A DNA stretch of 64,000 nucleotides from Elusimicrobiaceae bacterium (GTDB lineage: Bacteria; Elusimicrobiota; Elusimicrobia; Elusimicrobiales; Elusimicrobiaceae). The first letter of the stretch is position 1, and each line of letters opens with the position of its first letter. The stretch covers positions 1 to 64,000 of the forward strand of contig JAGCXL010000028.1 of assembly GCA_017961295.1 (NCBI GenBank), written 5' to 3'. The position numbers and the translations under genes are program-made. The notes beneath the pieces are model-generated. The model worked only from the letters and a program-made list of their open reading frames with translations. It did not search any database and was not told the origin of the DNA. Positions 1-8,687 of the stretch are shown piece by piece.

Positions 1-90
1 CGGTACTCGCCTTTGCCTGCGGCAAAACTCGTACAACGCTCCGGGCTTCGAATCTCGACGCGGCATAAAGCAGTTTATGCCGCTCGATAC
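1..90. other. GC-rich structured intergenic sequence, partial
   Basis: No gene is visible here. A perfect hairpin occupies 60-69/74-83 with a four-base loop, extended outward by the self-complementary tetramer TCGA on each side. The composition, rich in TACTCG and CTCG words, resembles the noncoding stretches at 12780-12860 and 52340-52420. The left edge is cut by the window, so what it belongs to cannot be seen. Confidence 0.35.
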
Positions 91-97
91 TCCTATA

Positions 98-132
98 AAT
101 TTAAAAACCCGCATAGAGCGGGTTTTTAAATT
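98..132. terminator. Bidirectional intrinsic terminator
   Basis: A 15-bp perfect stem (98-112 with 118-132) has a GC core CCCGC/GCGGG flanked by A and T runs, so it can act in both directions. It lies just beyond the 3' end of the minus-strand gene at 166-1020 and would end that transcript. Confidence 0.75.
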
Positions 133-165
133 CATACGGTGGGTATAGTTTGGGTAGCAGGATGC

Positions 166-1020
166 TTATTTGTTTTGATCCGGCCAATCTAACTCTACCC
201 AATAATTTGTAAAGGGTTCTACTACTACCGTAAATTGTCCTTTAACAAACTTTACTAATTCCACCAAATCCACTATTGCTACTTGGACCCGCGGGTCTTT
301 AATTCCTTCCAAGTATTTTTTGGCACTTTCATACTTGAAAAAAACGGGGATAGCTCCGTGTTTAGCAGGCGGTGTATCCAATTCTAATGTATGAAACCCA
401 AAAGTATCTCCCTTTGCAAAATCGTGCTGTGGAGGTTGCCAAGTCATAAATACTTTTTGCCCTTTAATACGGTCATAGAAAGGTGTTCCGCTTTTCCCCT
501 CAATGCTACTGTGGAACATATTAGCATTTTGGAGTGCATGAACCGTATGAACCATACAAATACCATTCACAACATTGATTACACGACGTAAGTCCGGCAA
601 ATTATATACGTGTGTTTCTCCATTGTGATAAAGCACTACTTGTAGCTTTCTATTTCCATTGTCATATAATGTACCCACAAGCTCCGCAAGCAAATTTTGC
701 ACGGTATCGGCAGAAATATTACCTTTAGTTTTTTCCTTTAATGAAGCAATCGCACCGTCTAACATAGTATCGTCTGCACAGAAATGAAATTGGCCCTTAA
801 AAATTACTTCGTTTTTGTCATTGTGTAAAAATCTACCGGATAGCAATAAAGAGTCCATAAATTTCAATTCATCTTCGGAATAGGACTCGTGAAAATCCGC
901 CGTTAGCGTTTGTATTGAAAAAGGGGAAGATTTCTTTTTGGAAAAAATTTTACCAATCAAAATTGCACTAAAAACTCCAATTAATAACACCGCAACGATA
1001 ACTAACAAAATGTAACGCAT
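166..1020 (-). CDS. Membrane-anchored protein of unknown function
   Basis: This 284-residue protein starts with a single hydrophobic helix (about residues 3-26, followed by Lys-rich residues), so it is probably an inner-membrane protein with a large domain outside the cytoplasm or an uncleaved signal anchor. The remainder is soluble and mixed alpha/beta. Near the C-terminus a segment reading IPVFFKYESAKKYL resembles the repeated PVFF...A..L pattern of Tic22-like proteins, but this is a weak resemblance. The start has a GGGAG site seven bases upstream, and a TATAAT box lies further upstream. It is transcribed alone and ends at the hairpin at 98-132. Function unassigned. Confidence 0.75.
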   Translation of the reverse strand: MRYILLVIVAVLLIGVFSAILIGKIFSKKKSSPFSIQTLTADFHESYSEDELKFMDSLLLSGRFLHNDKNEVIFKGQFHFCADDTMLDGAIASLKEKTKGNISADTVQNLLAELVGTLYDNGNRKLQVVLYHNGETHVYNLPDLRRVINVVNGICMVHTVHALQNANMFHSSIEGKSGTPFYDRIKGQKVFMTWQPPQHDFAKGDTFGFHTLELDTPPAKHGAIPVFFKYESAKKYLEGIKDPRVQVAIVDLVELVKFVKGQFTVVVEPFTNYWVELDWPDQNK

Positions 1021-1171
1021 AATATTTCTCCCAAAATCTTAATATACTTCCATTATAAAACATTTTAATGACAACTGAGCGACTTCCTACCTGGTCTAGT
1101 CAGCATAAAAACAAAAGATTTGTCATAATTCCCCAAAATACGCTAAAAACCGTATGCTGAAAGTGGTGCGC

Positions 1172-1210
1172 AAAAAAATCCCCGTCGGGCAAAGTGCCAA
1201 ACGGGGATTT
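1172..1210 (-). terminator. Intrinsic terminator of tRNA-Ser
   Basis: The ten-base-pair stem 1176-1185/1201-1210 (AAATCCCCGT and its complement) is followed on the minus strand by a run of seven T. It lies 26 bases beyond the 3' end of tRNA-Ser. Confidence 0.8.
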
Positions 1211-1235
1211 ATGCTATAAATCAAAAACTAAAATA

Positions 1236-1322
1236 CGGAGAGGGAGAGATTCGAACTCTCGATACGGTTTCCCGTATGCAGTCTTTCCAGGACTGTGCCT
1301 TAAACCACTCGGCCACCTCTCC
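1236..1322 (-). tRNA. tRNA-Ser(GGA)
   Basis: Read on the minus strand the gene folds into a full cloverleaf of 87 bases. The acceptor stem is GGAGAGG/CCTCTCC, the anticodon loop is CTGGAAA (anticodon GGA, reading TCC/TCT serine codons), and a long variable arm (ATACGG..CCGTAT) is typical of class II tRNAs. The T arm carries GTTCGAATC. The discriminator base is G and CCA is not encoded. It sits between two minus-strand protein genes and has its own terminator. Confidence 0.95.
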
Positions 1323-1366
1323 AAAATCGGTGTTGTAGGTTTAACGGACCTTATTATTATATCAAA

Positions 1367-1651
1367 TTAATTGCGTTTATGCATACCTAACAGGCGCATG
1401 AGTAACGTAAACGGAATGATGATACAAACTGACACCAACAAAACAATTACCGTTACTATAAACCCCAGGGCCAATACTAAAAACCCACCCAACATTCCAC
1501 CGCGGTCGCCTTGCGGGCGGGCATGGTCACCGGGCGTATGCCACTTGGGCCGTTCATTGGCACGCCACGTCACTTCCCCTTGCGGTAATGATTCCTGTCG
1601 TGAATTTTCTACAATTTCCGCTTCAATAATTTCGGGTTCGTTTAAAGACAT
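1367..1651 (-). CDS. Small single-pass membrane protein, unknown
   Basis: A 94-residue protein with an acidic N-terminus (residues 1-20), a Pro/Arg/Gly-rich middle (30-50), one long hydrophobic segment (about 54-85) and a basic C-terminal tail. It is probably an inner-membrane protein with its N-terminus on one face and a cationic tail on the other. No ribosome binding site is obvious upstream of the ATG. No family recognised. It is divergent from the large pilin-like gene at 1844. Confidence 0.6.
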   Translation of the reverse strand: MSLNEPEIIEAEIVENSRQESLPQGEVTWRANERPKWHTPGDHARPQGDRGGMLGGFLVLALGFIVTVIVLLVSVCIIIPFTLLMRLLGMHKRN

Positions 1652-1731
1652 AAGTTATTTACGGTTGGAAACTTTTTGTTACCCAATTATAGCAATTAAC
1701 TAAAGAGTATTAACAATTTGTTATTACCCCC

Positions 1732-1760
1732 TTGTTTTTTTCCCATTATAATATTATACT
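1732..1760 (+). promoter_or_regulatory. Promoter of the large pilin-like gene
   Basis: TTGTTT (1732-1737), a 17-base spacer and TATACT (1755-1760). Transcription would start near 1767, giving a leader of about 75 bases before the ATG at 1844, which has AGGAG at 1831-1835. Confidence 0.5.
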
Positions 1761-1843
1761 AATGTAGAGAGGTTGCCTGATTTTTAATACCAAACTATCT
1801 ATCGGGCTACTTCTTGGCGTTTGTTTATAGAGGAGAAAACCTA

Positions 1844-4360
1844 ATGAAAAAGAAAGCCTTTACCCTGACCGAGTTGTTGGTAGTGGTGGTAATTATTGGA
1901 GTATTGTCGGCTGTGGTATTGCCGAAATTTACCAAGATGTTGGAAGCGCGCAAAGCAACGGAGGCCGAAGATATAATGGCGGCCGTGCGTAACGAGCAGG
2001 AAGCACGGTGTACCCTGGGGAAAGATTATACCGGGGATGCGAGCAAATTGGCCTCGTTACCCAACGGGGGTAGCAAACACTTTAACTATGCGTTGGATAA
2101 ACAAGGTATTACGGCTACAAACGGTAGCGGCGGTTATGTATTAAGAATTCCTTCTTACACAGATGGCCGTATTTGTTGTGCCAGCGGATGTGATAAGTTA
2201 AATAGAGATTATCCTACGTGTGACGAATTAAATCCGGAAGCTGCCACGTGTAGCGTACCGCTTGAAGAGGAGCCCGAAGGACCTAATCCGGACGACGGAT
2301 GTAGCTCGGAACACCAAGACGGGGACGTCGCCCACGAAGAACCGTGCGAATGCGGTGGTATGAAATACACGCGCTACCGCTGTGTTAACAAAGTTTGGAC
2401 AACATATGAGGACGACCAATGTAAAGATTGTAACAACCCTCCCGACGACAAGACAGACTGTACTCCCGGGGACACAGAAAACGAAGATTGTGAAGAATGC
2501 GGCAGCAAAACACGTACTTGCGGTAGTGACGGAAAATGGGGCGATTGGAGTAAATGCCCTACCAAGCCGGGGAACTATACTTGTGAAGAATGCGGCGAAG
2601 AGATAGAAGCAACATGTGACGTTTCTAAAGGTTCTTGGAACGAACCGGACGCAAGCCAATGTAAAGAAGCATGCAGTGACAAAACTTGTAAAGAAGAAGA
2701 TAAACCGGAAAATTTAACCCAAGATTGTCACGTAGAAGGGGATGAGAAAGATAAACTGTGCGGGGAGCAAGTAAAAGAAGCTACTTGTGGTAAAGAGACA
2801 GACTTTAAATGGAAATATCCGGAAGAATACGGAGAATGTAAAGCCGTAGAAGGGAAATGTGCCAATGACGAAGGAATGACTACCTGTGGCGATTGGTACA
2901 GCGAAAAGGCGGGCCAAGGCGGGGATCATTTTTGCGCTGAAGCCAAACTAATCTTGCCGGATAGTTTATTAGACAAAGCAATCTCTGCAGATACTTCGGA
3001 AGAAGCTTATGTAGGATTGTGCTGTGGCCAATGTGAAAACCCGGACGAAGTATTATTCCCTAATGCCGGTTGGTGCTGCCCTAAAGGGAAAGTGCCTCTC
3101 ATGGACAAAGGGTGGGGAGAATGCGGTGATTGCTCGAATTTGGGTTCTAACTACTATTTTGATGGCATGAAGTGTTCACCGCGCTATACCCTGCAAGCTA
3201 CCACGTTCCCTGTGATATTGGGGGAAGTGTATCAAAATCTTGTGCCGTCCGGCGATGGGTGTTCGTTTAACTTTCAAGCGGACCGTGTACAAGCCTGTGC
3301 CATGACAGGCAATAAGAGAACAGGTTGGACTGTTGAACCACCCAGCGGCTACGGTGGGGACGACCCGTGCAACAAGTGTAACGCCGGCTCTGCCCAGTGT
3401 AACGTAGTTGCCTGTTACGACGCGCAAGACCTTGAGGAAATCAAGGCCAAAGTTAAAAGGGCTTCCACGAACGACTATCACATGAGTGTAAGCGGAAAAG
3501 GTGCCAGCGGTAGTAAGTGTGAGGGTAGTGTATGGTATGACAAAGATGCTTGGCGCGAAATTGTAGGTGTCAACACCGGGGATGCGTATTTGTGCGGTAT
3601 TTCCCAAAACGGTGTATGGCTGAGCGATTTGGGTGTAAACACCGCGTATTGTTCCAGCTGCGGAGGCAAGAGCTCTACCGTAACGCTTTGGAACGCTACC
3701 CAGATGCCCACACAGCAAGGCGGTCGCTGCCAAACGTTCTATACCACCGGGGATTATACCCAATCGTATGGTTACTTTGATTACCTCAACGAAGATGCCT
3801 TCCACCGATATGTAAACGACTCCGGATGGACAAGCTCTTCAGAATGGCGGGACGCCATTGAAGAGGCTAACCAAAGATCGGCAGATGCGATGGCGGCAAT
3901 ATATAGTAACTATCAACAAAGTTTGGTAGGTGCCACCTCGTCAACCGTTGCCGATATGACGGGGCACTATTGGATGGAGTTTGCCAATGATCCGAATGCA
4001 GCCTTGATGCTTTTGGAACAATACCCTTGGGTGGAGAATTTTTCGGAAAGTGAATTCCTTGAAAAATTTGGTACAGGTGATGCTTACACGGACCAGTACA
4101 CCCTGCAAAAGTATTACTATAAAAATAGTAACGTTGCCTTTGACCCAAGCAAAGTGGGAGGAGGTAGTGTTGACGTAATCTATCAAAATGGAGGGTATGA
4201 TGATTACGCTTGGAAACAATACTTGGATTGGATGAAACGCCGTACGGACGCTACTAACAACAACTTGCGTCACGGTGCAAACTGCCCGGATACGATAACG
4301 GCCTGTGCTGCCCCTATCGTTTACCAAGTGAAAGGGTACACTTGCCGCCGCAGTAACTAA
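1844..4360 (+). CDS. Giant Cys-rich type IV pilin-like protein
   Basis: An 838-residue protein. Residues 1-30 form a classic type IV prepilin N-terminus: a short basic leader (MKKKA), FTLTELL with Glu at mature position +5, then a hydrophobic helix ending in LPKF. A prepilin peptidase should cut and methylate before Phe. The next 80 residues resemble the head domain of ordinary pilins in this genome. Residues from about 110 on are a very long extension with dozens of Cys, including Cys-rich modules with a GDWSKC motif reminiscent of thrombospondin type 1 repeats. It is several times longer than a normal pilin (130-170 residues). The start at 1844, not 1814, is chosen because AGGAG lies eight bases upstream. 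It probably displays an adhesive, disulfide-stabilised domain at the surface or pilus tip; this is inferred. Confidence 0.85.
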   Translation: MKKKAFTLTELLVVVVIIGVLSAVVLPKFTKMLEARKATEAEDIMAAVRNEQEARCTLGKDYTGDASKLASLPNGGSKHFNYALDKQGITATNGSGGYVLRIPSYTDGRICCASGCDKLNRDYPTCDELNPEAATCSVPLEEEPEGPNPDDGCSSEHQDGDVAHEEPCECGGMKYTRYRCVNKVWTTYEDDQCKDCNNPPDDKTDCTPGDTENEDCEECGSKTRTCGSDGKWGDWSKCPTKPGNYTCEECGEEIEATCDVSKGSWNEPDASQCKEACSDKTCKEEDKPENLTQDCHVEGDEKDKLCGEQVKEATCGKETDFKWKYPEEYGECKAVEGKCANDEGMTTCGDWYSEKAGQGGDHFCAEAKLILPDSLLDKAISADTSEEAYVGLCCGQCENPDEVLFPNAGWCCPKGKVPLMDKGWGECGDCSNLGSNYYFDGMKCSPRYTLQATTFPVILGEVYQNLVPSGDGCSFNFQADRVQACAMTGNKRTGWTVEPPSGYGGDDPCNKCNAGSAQCNVVACYDAQDLEEIKAKVKRASTNDYHMSVSGKGASGSKCEGSVWYDKDAWREIVGVNTGDAYLCGISQNGVWLSDLGVNTAYCSSCGGKSSTVTLWNATQMPTQQGGRCQTFYTTGDYTQSYGYFDYLNEDAFHRYVNDSGWTSSSEWRDAIEEANQRSADAMAAIYSNYQQSLVGATSSTVADMTGHYWMEFANDPNAALMLLEQYPWVENFSESEFLEKFGTGDAYTDQYTLQKYYYKNSNVAFDPSKVGGGSVDVIYQNGGYDDYAWKQYLDWMKRRTDATNNNLRHGANCPDTITACAAPIVYQVKGYTCRRSN

Positions 4361-4384
4361 TACGGATTGTAATAGCAAATATAG

Positions 4385-4411
4385 AACCCCCGGCCTTGCG
4401 CCGGGGGTTTT
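4385..4411 (+). terminator. Intrinsic terminator
   Basis: Stem CCCCCGGC/GCCGGGGG (4387-4394/4400-4407) followed by TTTT, just after the large pilin-like gene. Confidence 0.85.
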
Positions 4412-4567
4412 GTGATTTAAGGGCGGTTCTTCTTTCCCCTGGCGGGAAGGTAAATTAAAGGGGTCATTTCCGAAGGTAGTAGTCGGGAATCTTCCGTATC
4501 CATTTTTTGCAAGTACCCGGTTAGACACTTGTTTAATATAAGGGGTAAACAGGACCGTAAGAGGGCC

Positions 4568-4621
4568 TAGGCCCATATAGGCCCAAGGGCCCTTGTTATT
4601 TGCGCATATAACAAGCATAAT
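4568..4621 (+). promoter_or_regulatory. Tandem TAGGCCC box plus promoter
   Basis: Two copies of TAGGCCC (4568-4574 and 4578-4584; starts 10 bp apart) precede a -35 hexamer TTGTTA (4593-4598), a 17-base spacer and CATAAT (4616-4621). The ATG follows exactly six bases later, so the mRNA is probably leaderless. GGGCCTAGGCCC at 4563-4574 is also a perfect palindrome. The same box geometry recurs at 35025, 38939 and 62219. Confidence 0.55.
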
Positions 4622-4627
4622 AAAGGT

Positions 4628-6472
4628 ATGAGAACATTTATTTTTACCAGCTTAGCTGTTTGTATTTCTTTTGGGGCGTTTGCTCAAAATGTGGGCAAAT
4701 ATGTAGTAAACGGAGCCAAAAAAACGGTACGCCCTACCTCTTTAAAAGGGGTCAAATATGTTCCTGCTACGCGTGTAACTGCGCAAGTGGAACGTGCCGT
4801 TGCGCAGGCAGAACGTGCGGCGGTGCCGGTTGCCGCTAAAACGCAAGCACCTACTCAAGCCGCGCGTAGCGGATACTTATATGCAGGGATTCCGTTTATG
4901 GATTTAAGCCCGGCTACCTTCCCCAAACGTAACCCCATTAATAAACGCTATCCTTCCGGGTTACGTCAAGAAGAACAATTGATTAGTGATTGGTTGGAGT
5001 ATTTTAAAAACGGATATTTCAAACCGCGCGACCAGGTGGAAGCCATTGAGGGTATGACGCCGCGCCAAATGAATAATATTATTGAATATTTGTATTATAT
5101 GCCGCTTGAAGAGGCCGAGCAAATTATTTTAAACCCATTGCGCGATACGGGCCGCTTGCCGGAGTTTATGTATGATAATAAACTGATTCCAGGTACTAAA
5201 CGGTTGCCCTCGGGATATTATAAAAATAAATTTAATGAGAATATTGCTACCTTTGTAAAATTAGCCGAAGAGGACGGTACTATTTTTACGCATAATGCAC
5301 AGCTTAAGGAACTGATGAGTGCGCTTAAAGATTATACGTTTAAGCAAGGGTTTACGTATACCAATTCGGCCGAGCTTTCCAACGGGCTACGCAAAAATTG
5401 GGAAGCGATGTATACCGAGATTAGTAAGCCCGGTATTAATAGTGCTAACCGTGCTTATATTAATCAACTGTGGAAACAACCGGTGGAAGCGGGAAACTTA
5501 AAAGTGAGTTTAAAAGATTATTTTACGCAACGGCGCAGAACGGCCTTCTTTGACGAGGCTGTGCCGGAATTTTATTTGAATAGCCCCAAATGGGTAGCTT
5601 TGGAAAACGAGCGGCGTAATTTAATTGCAAAGACGTATTCGTTTGAATTAGCAGATGCGAACGCTTTTAATAAAATGCAGATGCGTTGGGTGTTGGGCAA
5701 GCCGGACCGATACCTTACCTTGGAAGAATTTGGGGAAATGATGACGGCCCCGTATAAGGACGCTTTCGGGGAGGTGTATCAAGAAAAATTAGCACAAGCC
5801 GCCGCGTGCGAAGATGAACCCACCGGGCTTAAGGCGCAGACGCCTACGTCCACTAAAATTAAGATTGATAATTTTGCAAAATTGGGCGGCGTGTGCCAAA
5901 TGTCCTTTAGCGACGGCGGTTACATGGGGCGCGTGAAGGAAGGATATGACGGCACGTCTACCGTGGACCGTTTTAAGCCGGTAGTATTTGATAATGTGCG
6001 TGTGGTTACTTTTGATATGCGCACGTTGGAACCGAAGATTGTGACGTTGGATAAAGTATCCTACGTGAAAGATTTAAAGCAGCCGGATATTGACCGGGTG
6101 CGTGCCAGCTCTATGGTAGGAGATGGGTTAGATGCCTCGCGCGATGTACTTACGGTGCAACGTGCCGAGCGGGCTTTGCGTGATATTCCGCACTTGCGTG
6201 CCACCATTTACCCGCACCAACGGGTGGCAGAAGCGGAAAAAGTTCCGTACATGAAAGGGGGCGGATTGGCCGCGTATTTGGCGTTGTTTACACCGGATTT
6301 TTACCCGATTAAAACGGTACGCCTCTTAAAACAAGTAGACGGCAAATGGACCTGGGTGCCTACGCATTTTGTCCGCAAAGAGGTGTTAACCCATGCGGGG
6401 TTTGTCCACCGCGATCACTTAACCTTTACCGAACAGGTGGAAGAACGAATTGTGAAAAATGACCAAGAATAA
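4628..6472 (+). CDS. Exported protein of unknown function
   Basis: A 614-residue protein with a Sec signal peptide (basic start, hydrophobic stretch, cleavage expected after AFA near residue 19). An Ala/Val/Arg-rich linker spans about residues 20-75, followed by a large folded region with many charged and aromatic residues. No catalytic motif or family is recognised. Two Cys (about residues 397 and 417) could pair. It is a single-gene transcript between two terminators. The ATG lies six bases downstream of the -10 box, matching the apparent leaderless pattern of this genome. Its promoter carries the tandem TAGG box shared with the particle-gene cluster. Confidence 0.75.
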   Translation: MRTFIFTSLAVCISFGAFAQNVGKYVVNGAKKTVRPTSLKGVKYVPATRVTAQVERAVAQAERAAVPVAAKTQAPTQAARSGYLYAGIPFMDLSPATFPKRNPINKRYPSGLRQEEQLISDWLEYFKNGYFKPRDQVEAIEGMTPRQMNNIIEYLYYMPLEEAEQIILNPLRDTGRLPEFMYDNKLIPGTKRLPSGYYKNKFNENIATFVKLAEEDGTIFTHNAQLKELMSALKDYTFKQGFTYTNSAELSNGLRKNWEAMYTEISKPGINSANRAYINQLWKQPVEAGNLKVSLKDYFTQRRRTAFFDEAVPEFYLNSPKWVALENERRNLIAKTYSFELADANAFNKMQMRWVLGKPDRYLTLEEFGEMMTAPYKDAFGEVYQEKLAQAAACEDEPTGLKAQTPTSTKIKIDNFAKLGGVCQMSFSDGGYMGRVKEGYDGTSTVDRFKPVVFDNVRVVTFDMRTLEPKIVTLDKVSYVKDLKQPDIDRVRASSMVGDGLDASRDVLTVQRAERALRDIPHLRATIYPHQRVAEAEKVPYMKGGGLAAYLALFTPDFYPIKTVRLLKQVDGKWTWVPTHFVRKEVLTHAGFVHRDHLTFTEQVEERIVKNDQE

Positions 6473-6498
6473 AGAGCATTTGGTTTTATTTAGAGCGT

Positions 6499-6531
6499 AA
6501 AAAATCCTCCGGTTTTACCGGAGGATTTTTT
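6499..6531. terminator. Bidirectional terminator between convergent genes
   Basis: A 14-bp stem (6499-6512/6518-6531) with core TCCTCCGG/CCGGAGGA, flanked by A and T runs. It separates the exported unknown from lptB, which converge here. Confidence 0.85.
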
Positions 6532-7250
6532 TACATCTTAAAGTCTTCGCCCAGGTAAAGCTTGCGGGCATTAGGATCGTTTAGCAGGGTGTTTTGGTCG
6601 CCCTCTACTAAAATTTTACCGTCGTAAATAAGGTAGGCGCGTTCGGTTAAAGGCAGTGTTTCGCGCACGTTGTGATCGGTAATTAAAACGCCGATGCCTT
6701 TGTCTTTAAGTTTAAAAATCATGTTGCGCAGGTCAGACACCGTAATAGGGTCAATCCCTACAAAAGGTTCATCCAAAAGAATAATTTTAGGGTTACTAAT
6801 CATACAACGCGCAATTTCCATACGGCGTTTTTCACCGCCCGAAAGGGTCCACGCTTTCTGCTTGGCCAGTTTGGTAAGCCCAAATTCGTTTAATAATTCA
6901 TCTACGCGTTTTTTTTGAGCCGCTTTGTCGTCTAAAATACGTTCTAATACGGCCAGTAAATTCTCTTCTACCGTAAGCCCTTTAAAAATGGTGGGTTCTT
7001 GGGCCAAATATCCTAACCCGTGGCGGGCGCGTTCAAACATGGGCAGCGCGGTTACGTCATCCCCGTCAATGAAAACCTTGCCGCTGGTGGGACGGATAAA
7101 ACCGACCATCATATAAAAGGAAGTGGTTTTGCCTGCGCCGTTGGGGCCTAACAAGCCGACAATCTCGCCGGATTTAACGTGAATATCTACCCCTTTTACA
7201 ACCATGCGGTCTTTGTATACTTTGACGATTTTTTCACTGCGTAGTTCCAT
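6531..7250 (-). CDS. lptB: LPS export ABC transporter ATPase LptB
   Basis: This 239-residue ATPase powers extraction of lipopolysaccharide from the inner membrane through the LptB2FG complex. It has Walker A GPNGAGKT (35-42), the signature LSGGEKRR (about 138), Walker B with ILLDEP (about 159) and the switch His in ITDHN (about 194). The length is that of the family. Close matches to the LptB consensus (LLGPNGAGKTT, LDEPFVGIDP) separate it from general ABC ATPases. It is the last gene of the minus-strand operon kdsA-ORF58-kdsD-lptC-lptA-lptB, seven bases after lptA. The permeases LptF/LptG are not in this window. Confidence 0.95.
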   Translation of the reverse strand: MELRSEKIVKVYKDRMVVKGVDIHVKSGEIVGLLGPNGAGKTTSFYMMVGFIRPTSGKVFIDGDDVTALPMFERARHGLGYLAQEPTIFKGLTVEENLLAVLERILDDKAAQKKRVDELLNEFGLTKLAKQKAWTLSGGEKRRMEIARCMISNPKIILLDEPFVGIDPITVSDLRNMIFKLKDKGIGVLITDHNVRETLPLTERAYLIYDGKILVEGDQNTLLNDPNARKLYLGEDFKM

Positions 7251-7257
7251 AGTTCCT

Positions 7258-8151
7258 CTAAAATTGACGGTTTATTTTGTTTTCATTTAAGGTGGGGGAA
7301 ACCACCCAGCCCTGCACTTGCCCCTCTAAGGTAACCACGTTGCCTTGAGCGTCCGAAGTGACATTATCTGCTATTATAGCAAATGTGCCTTGTTCCGTGG
7401 TGCCGGTGGCCAGCGGACGCGCACCAAACGCGCGGGCGTGATCGTGCTCGGCATCATAAACAATGGTATCGGCTTGCAAAGTGCGTAGGTCATCTTTTAC
7501 AATGGCATTTCCGTCTAAAAGTAAATAATTTTCGGTTTGTTTGAGGGTTACTTTATCGGCTTGTAAGGTTTGCGTGGCATCTTGTACGGTGCGCTCAATA
7601 TGTACATTTCCCGTCAAAATAAATATTTGAGCGTTGGTATCAAAGGAAATGTGTTTGGCGCGGGCGTTAACTGTTTGGGTGTCATCTTGTAGCCGCAACC
7701 GGGCCGGGTTTTTGGAAGTAGATTTTAAAATTCCTTTACCGGTTTGGTAATTATAGTGTGCGTAATCTGCCCATGCTTCATAGGTGGGGGATCTGGGCTC
7801 GTGTTGTTTTAAATAAACGTTTTGGCTGGCCGTAATCGTGCGCGCCTTGCGGTCCGAAAGGGCATAGCCCGATTTAAATGTATAAATACCGTTGTCATAA
7901 AATACATGGCCGGAAAATTCTTCTTGTTCTTTATCTTTATAAATCGTCCACTCGTCACTTTTGACGATACCGCCCAAAACTTCGGGGATTTGAGAGGCCT
8001 TTTTTTGTTTGGTTTTAAGTGCTTCTTTTTTAGTTTGCAAGGTTTGCTTGGGTTGCGGCACTTGGGCTACCGCGGGCGTTTCTACGTGCACCGTACGGCA
8101 CGCTTGCAAACAAAGACAGCACATAAATAGACAAATTAACGAGCGGTTCAT
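7258..8151 (-). CDS. lptA: LptA/OstA-type LPS transport protein, predicted lipoprotein
   Basis: A 297-residue periplasmic bridge protein that would carry LPS between the LptC side and the outer membrane. After a lipoprotein-type signal (lipobox LQAC, Cys at about residue 17) comes a basic linker, then repeated beta-strand segments of the OstA/LptA jelly-roll type, with phrases such as AKHISFDTNAQIFILTGNVH and LEGQVQG. Canonical LptA is shorter (about 180) and not lipidated, so this is a longer, membrane-tethered variant. It overlaps the end of lptC by four bases and lies just before lptB, which supports the assignment. Confidence 0.85.
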   Translation of the reverse strand: MNRSLICLFMCCLCLQACRTVHVETPAVAQVPQPKQTLQTKKEALKTKQKKASQIPEVLGGIVKSDEWTIYKDKEQEEFSGHVFYDNGIYTFKSGYALSDRKARTITASQNVYLKQHEPRSPTYEAWADYAHYNYQTGKGILKSTSKNPARLRLQDDTQTVNARAKHISFDTNAQIFILTGNVHIERTVQDATQTLQADKVTLKQTENYLLLDGNAIVKDDLRTLQADTIVYDAEHDHARAFGARPLATGTTEQGTFAIIADNVTSDAQGNVVTLEGQVQGWVVSPTLNENKINRQF

Positions 8152-8687
8152 AAGGCGTTTTTTTGCAACTCCTTGCGATTTTTTGGCAATTGGGTAGCAT
8201 GTTTTTTAATCACAATTTTGGTAAGTTTGGAGTTTGTTTCCACCCCGTTAATCGCTACCGAACGCGCGGTGCCGCGGGTAATTACGGTGCGGGCATCGGA
8301 CCAAATTTTATCTTGCGTAATATCGTAAAAAAAGCGCGGGGCTGTAATACGGGCTTTTTCCGTTAAAGATTCTAAAACGGCATTACCTTCAATGGTTACC
8401 AGCTGTTTGGCATAATCAAAGGTACCCATTTCTCCGGATACGCGGGCGCTATCTTCCCCGTCCTGTTTTAAGAACAGTTGTGGGTTTTTAAGGGCGGCAC
8501 TTTGCATATTTTCAAAGTTCACTGAATCGGCGTGAAGGACCCACTCCTTTTGATTTTCTTTAGAGGAAAAAATGGATACGTTGGTGGCTAGTTGCATGTC
8601 CCCTTCGTCCTGCACGGACGGAGTATTGCCGGAATTACACGCTGCCAAACAAAATATTCCCAGTAAGAAAACCAACAGTTTTTTCAT
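8148..8687 (-). CDS. lptC: LPS export protein LptC, predicted lipoprotein
   Basis: A 179-residue protein with an N-terminal lipoprotein signal (lipobox LAAC, Cys17). Its body matches the LptC/YrbK pattern: SKENQKEWVLHADS near the N-terminus followed by repeated beta strands ending in ARTVITRG. In E. coli LptC is held by a transmembrane helix; lipid anchoring here is a variant seen in other phyla. It receives LPS from the transporter and hands it to LptA. It is translationally coupled to lptA (four-base overlap) and abuts the stop codon of kdsD. Confidence 0.85.
   Translation of the reverse strand: MKKLLVFLLGIFCLAACNSGNTPSVQDEGDMQLATNVSIFSSKENQKEWVLHADSVNFENMQSAALKNPQLFLKQDGEDSARVSGEMGTFDYAKQLVTIEGNAVLESLTEKARITAPRFFYDITQDKIWSDARTVITRGTARSVAINGVETNSKLTKIVIKKHATQLPKNRKELQKNAL

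Noticed and set aside
3176-4618. Minus-strand frames under the giant pilin-like gene
   Set aside because: Shadows of a Cys-rich, Gly-rich coding strand; no start signals, and they cross the terminator at 4385.
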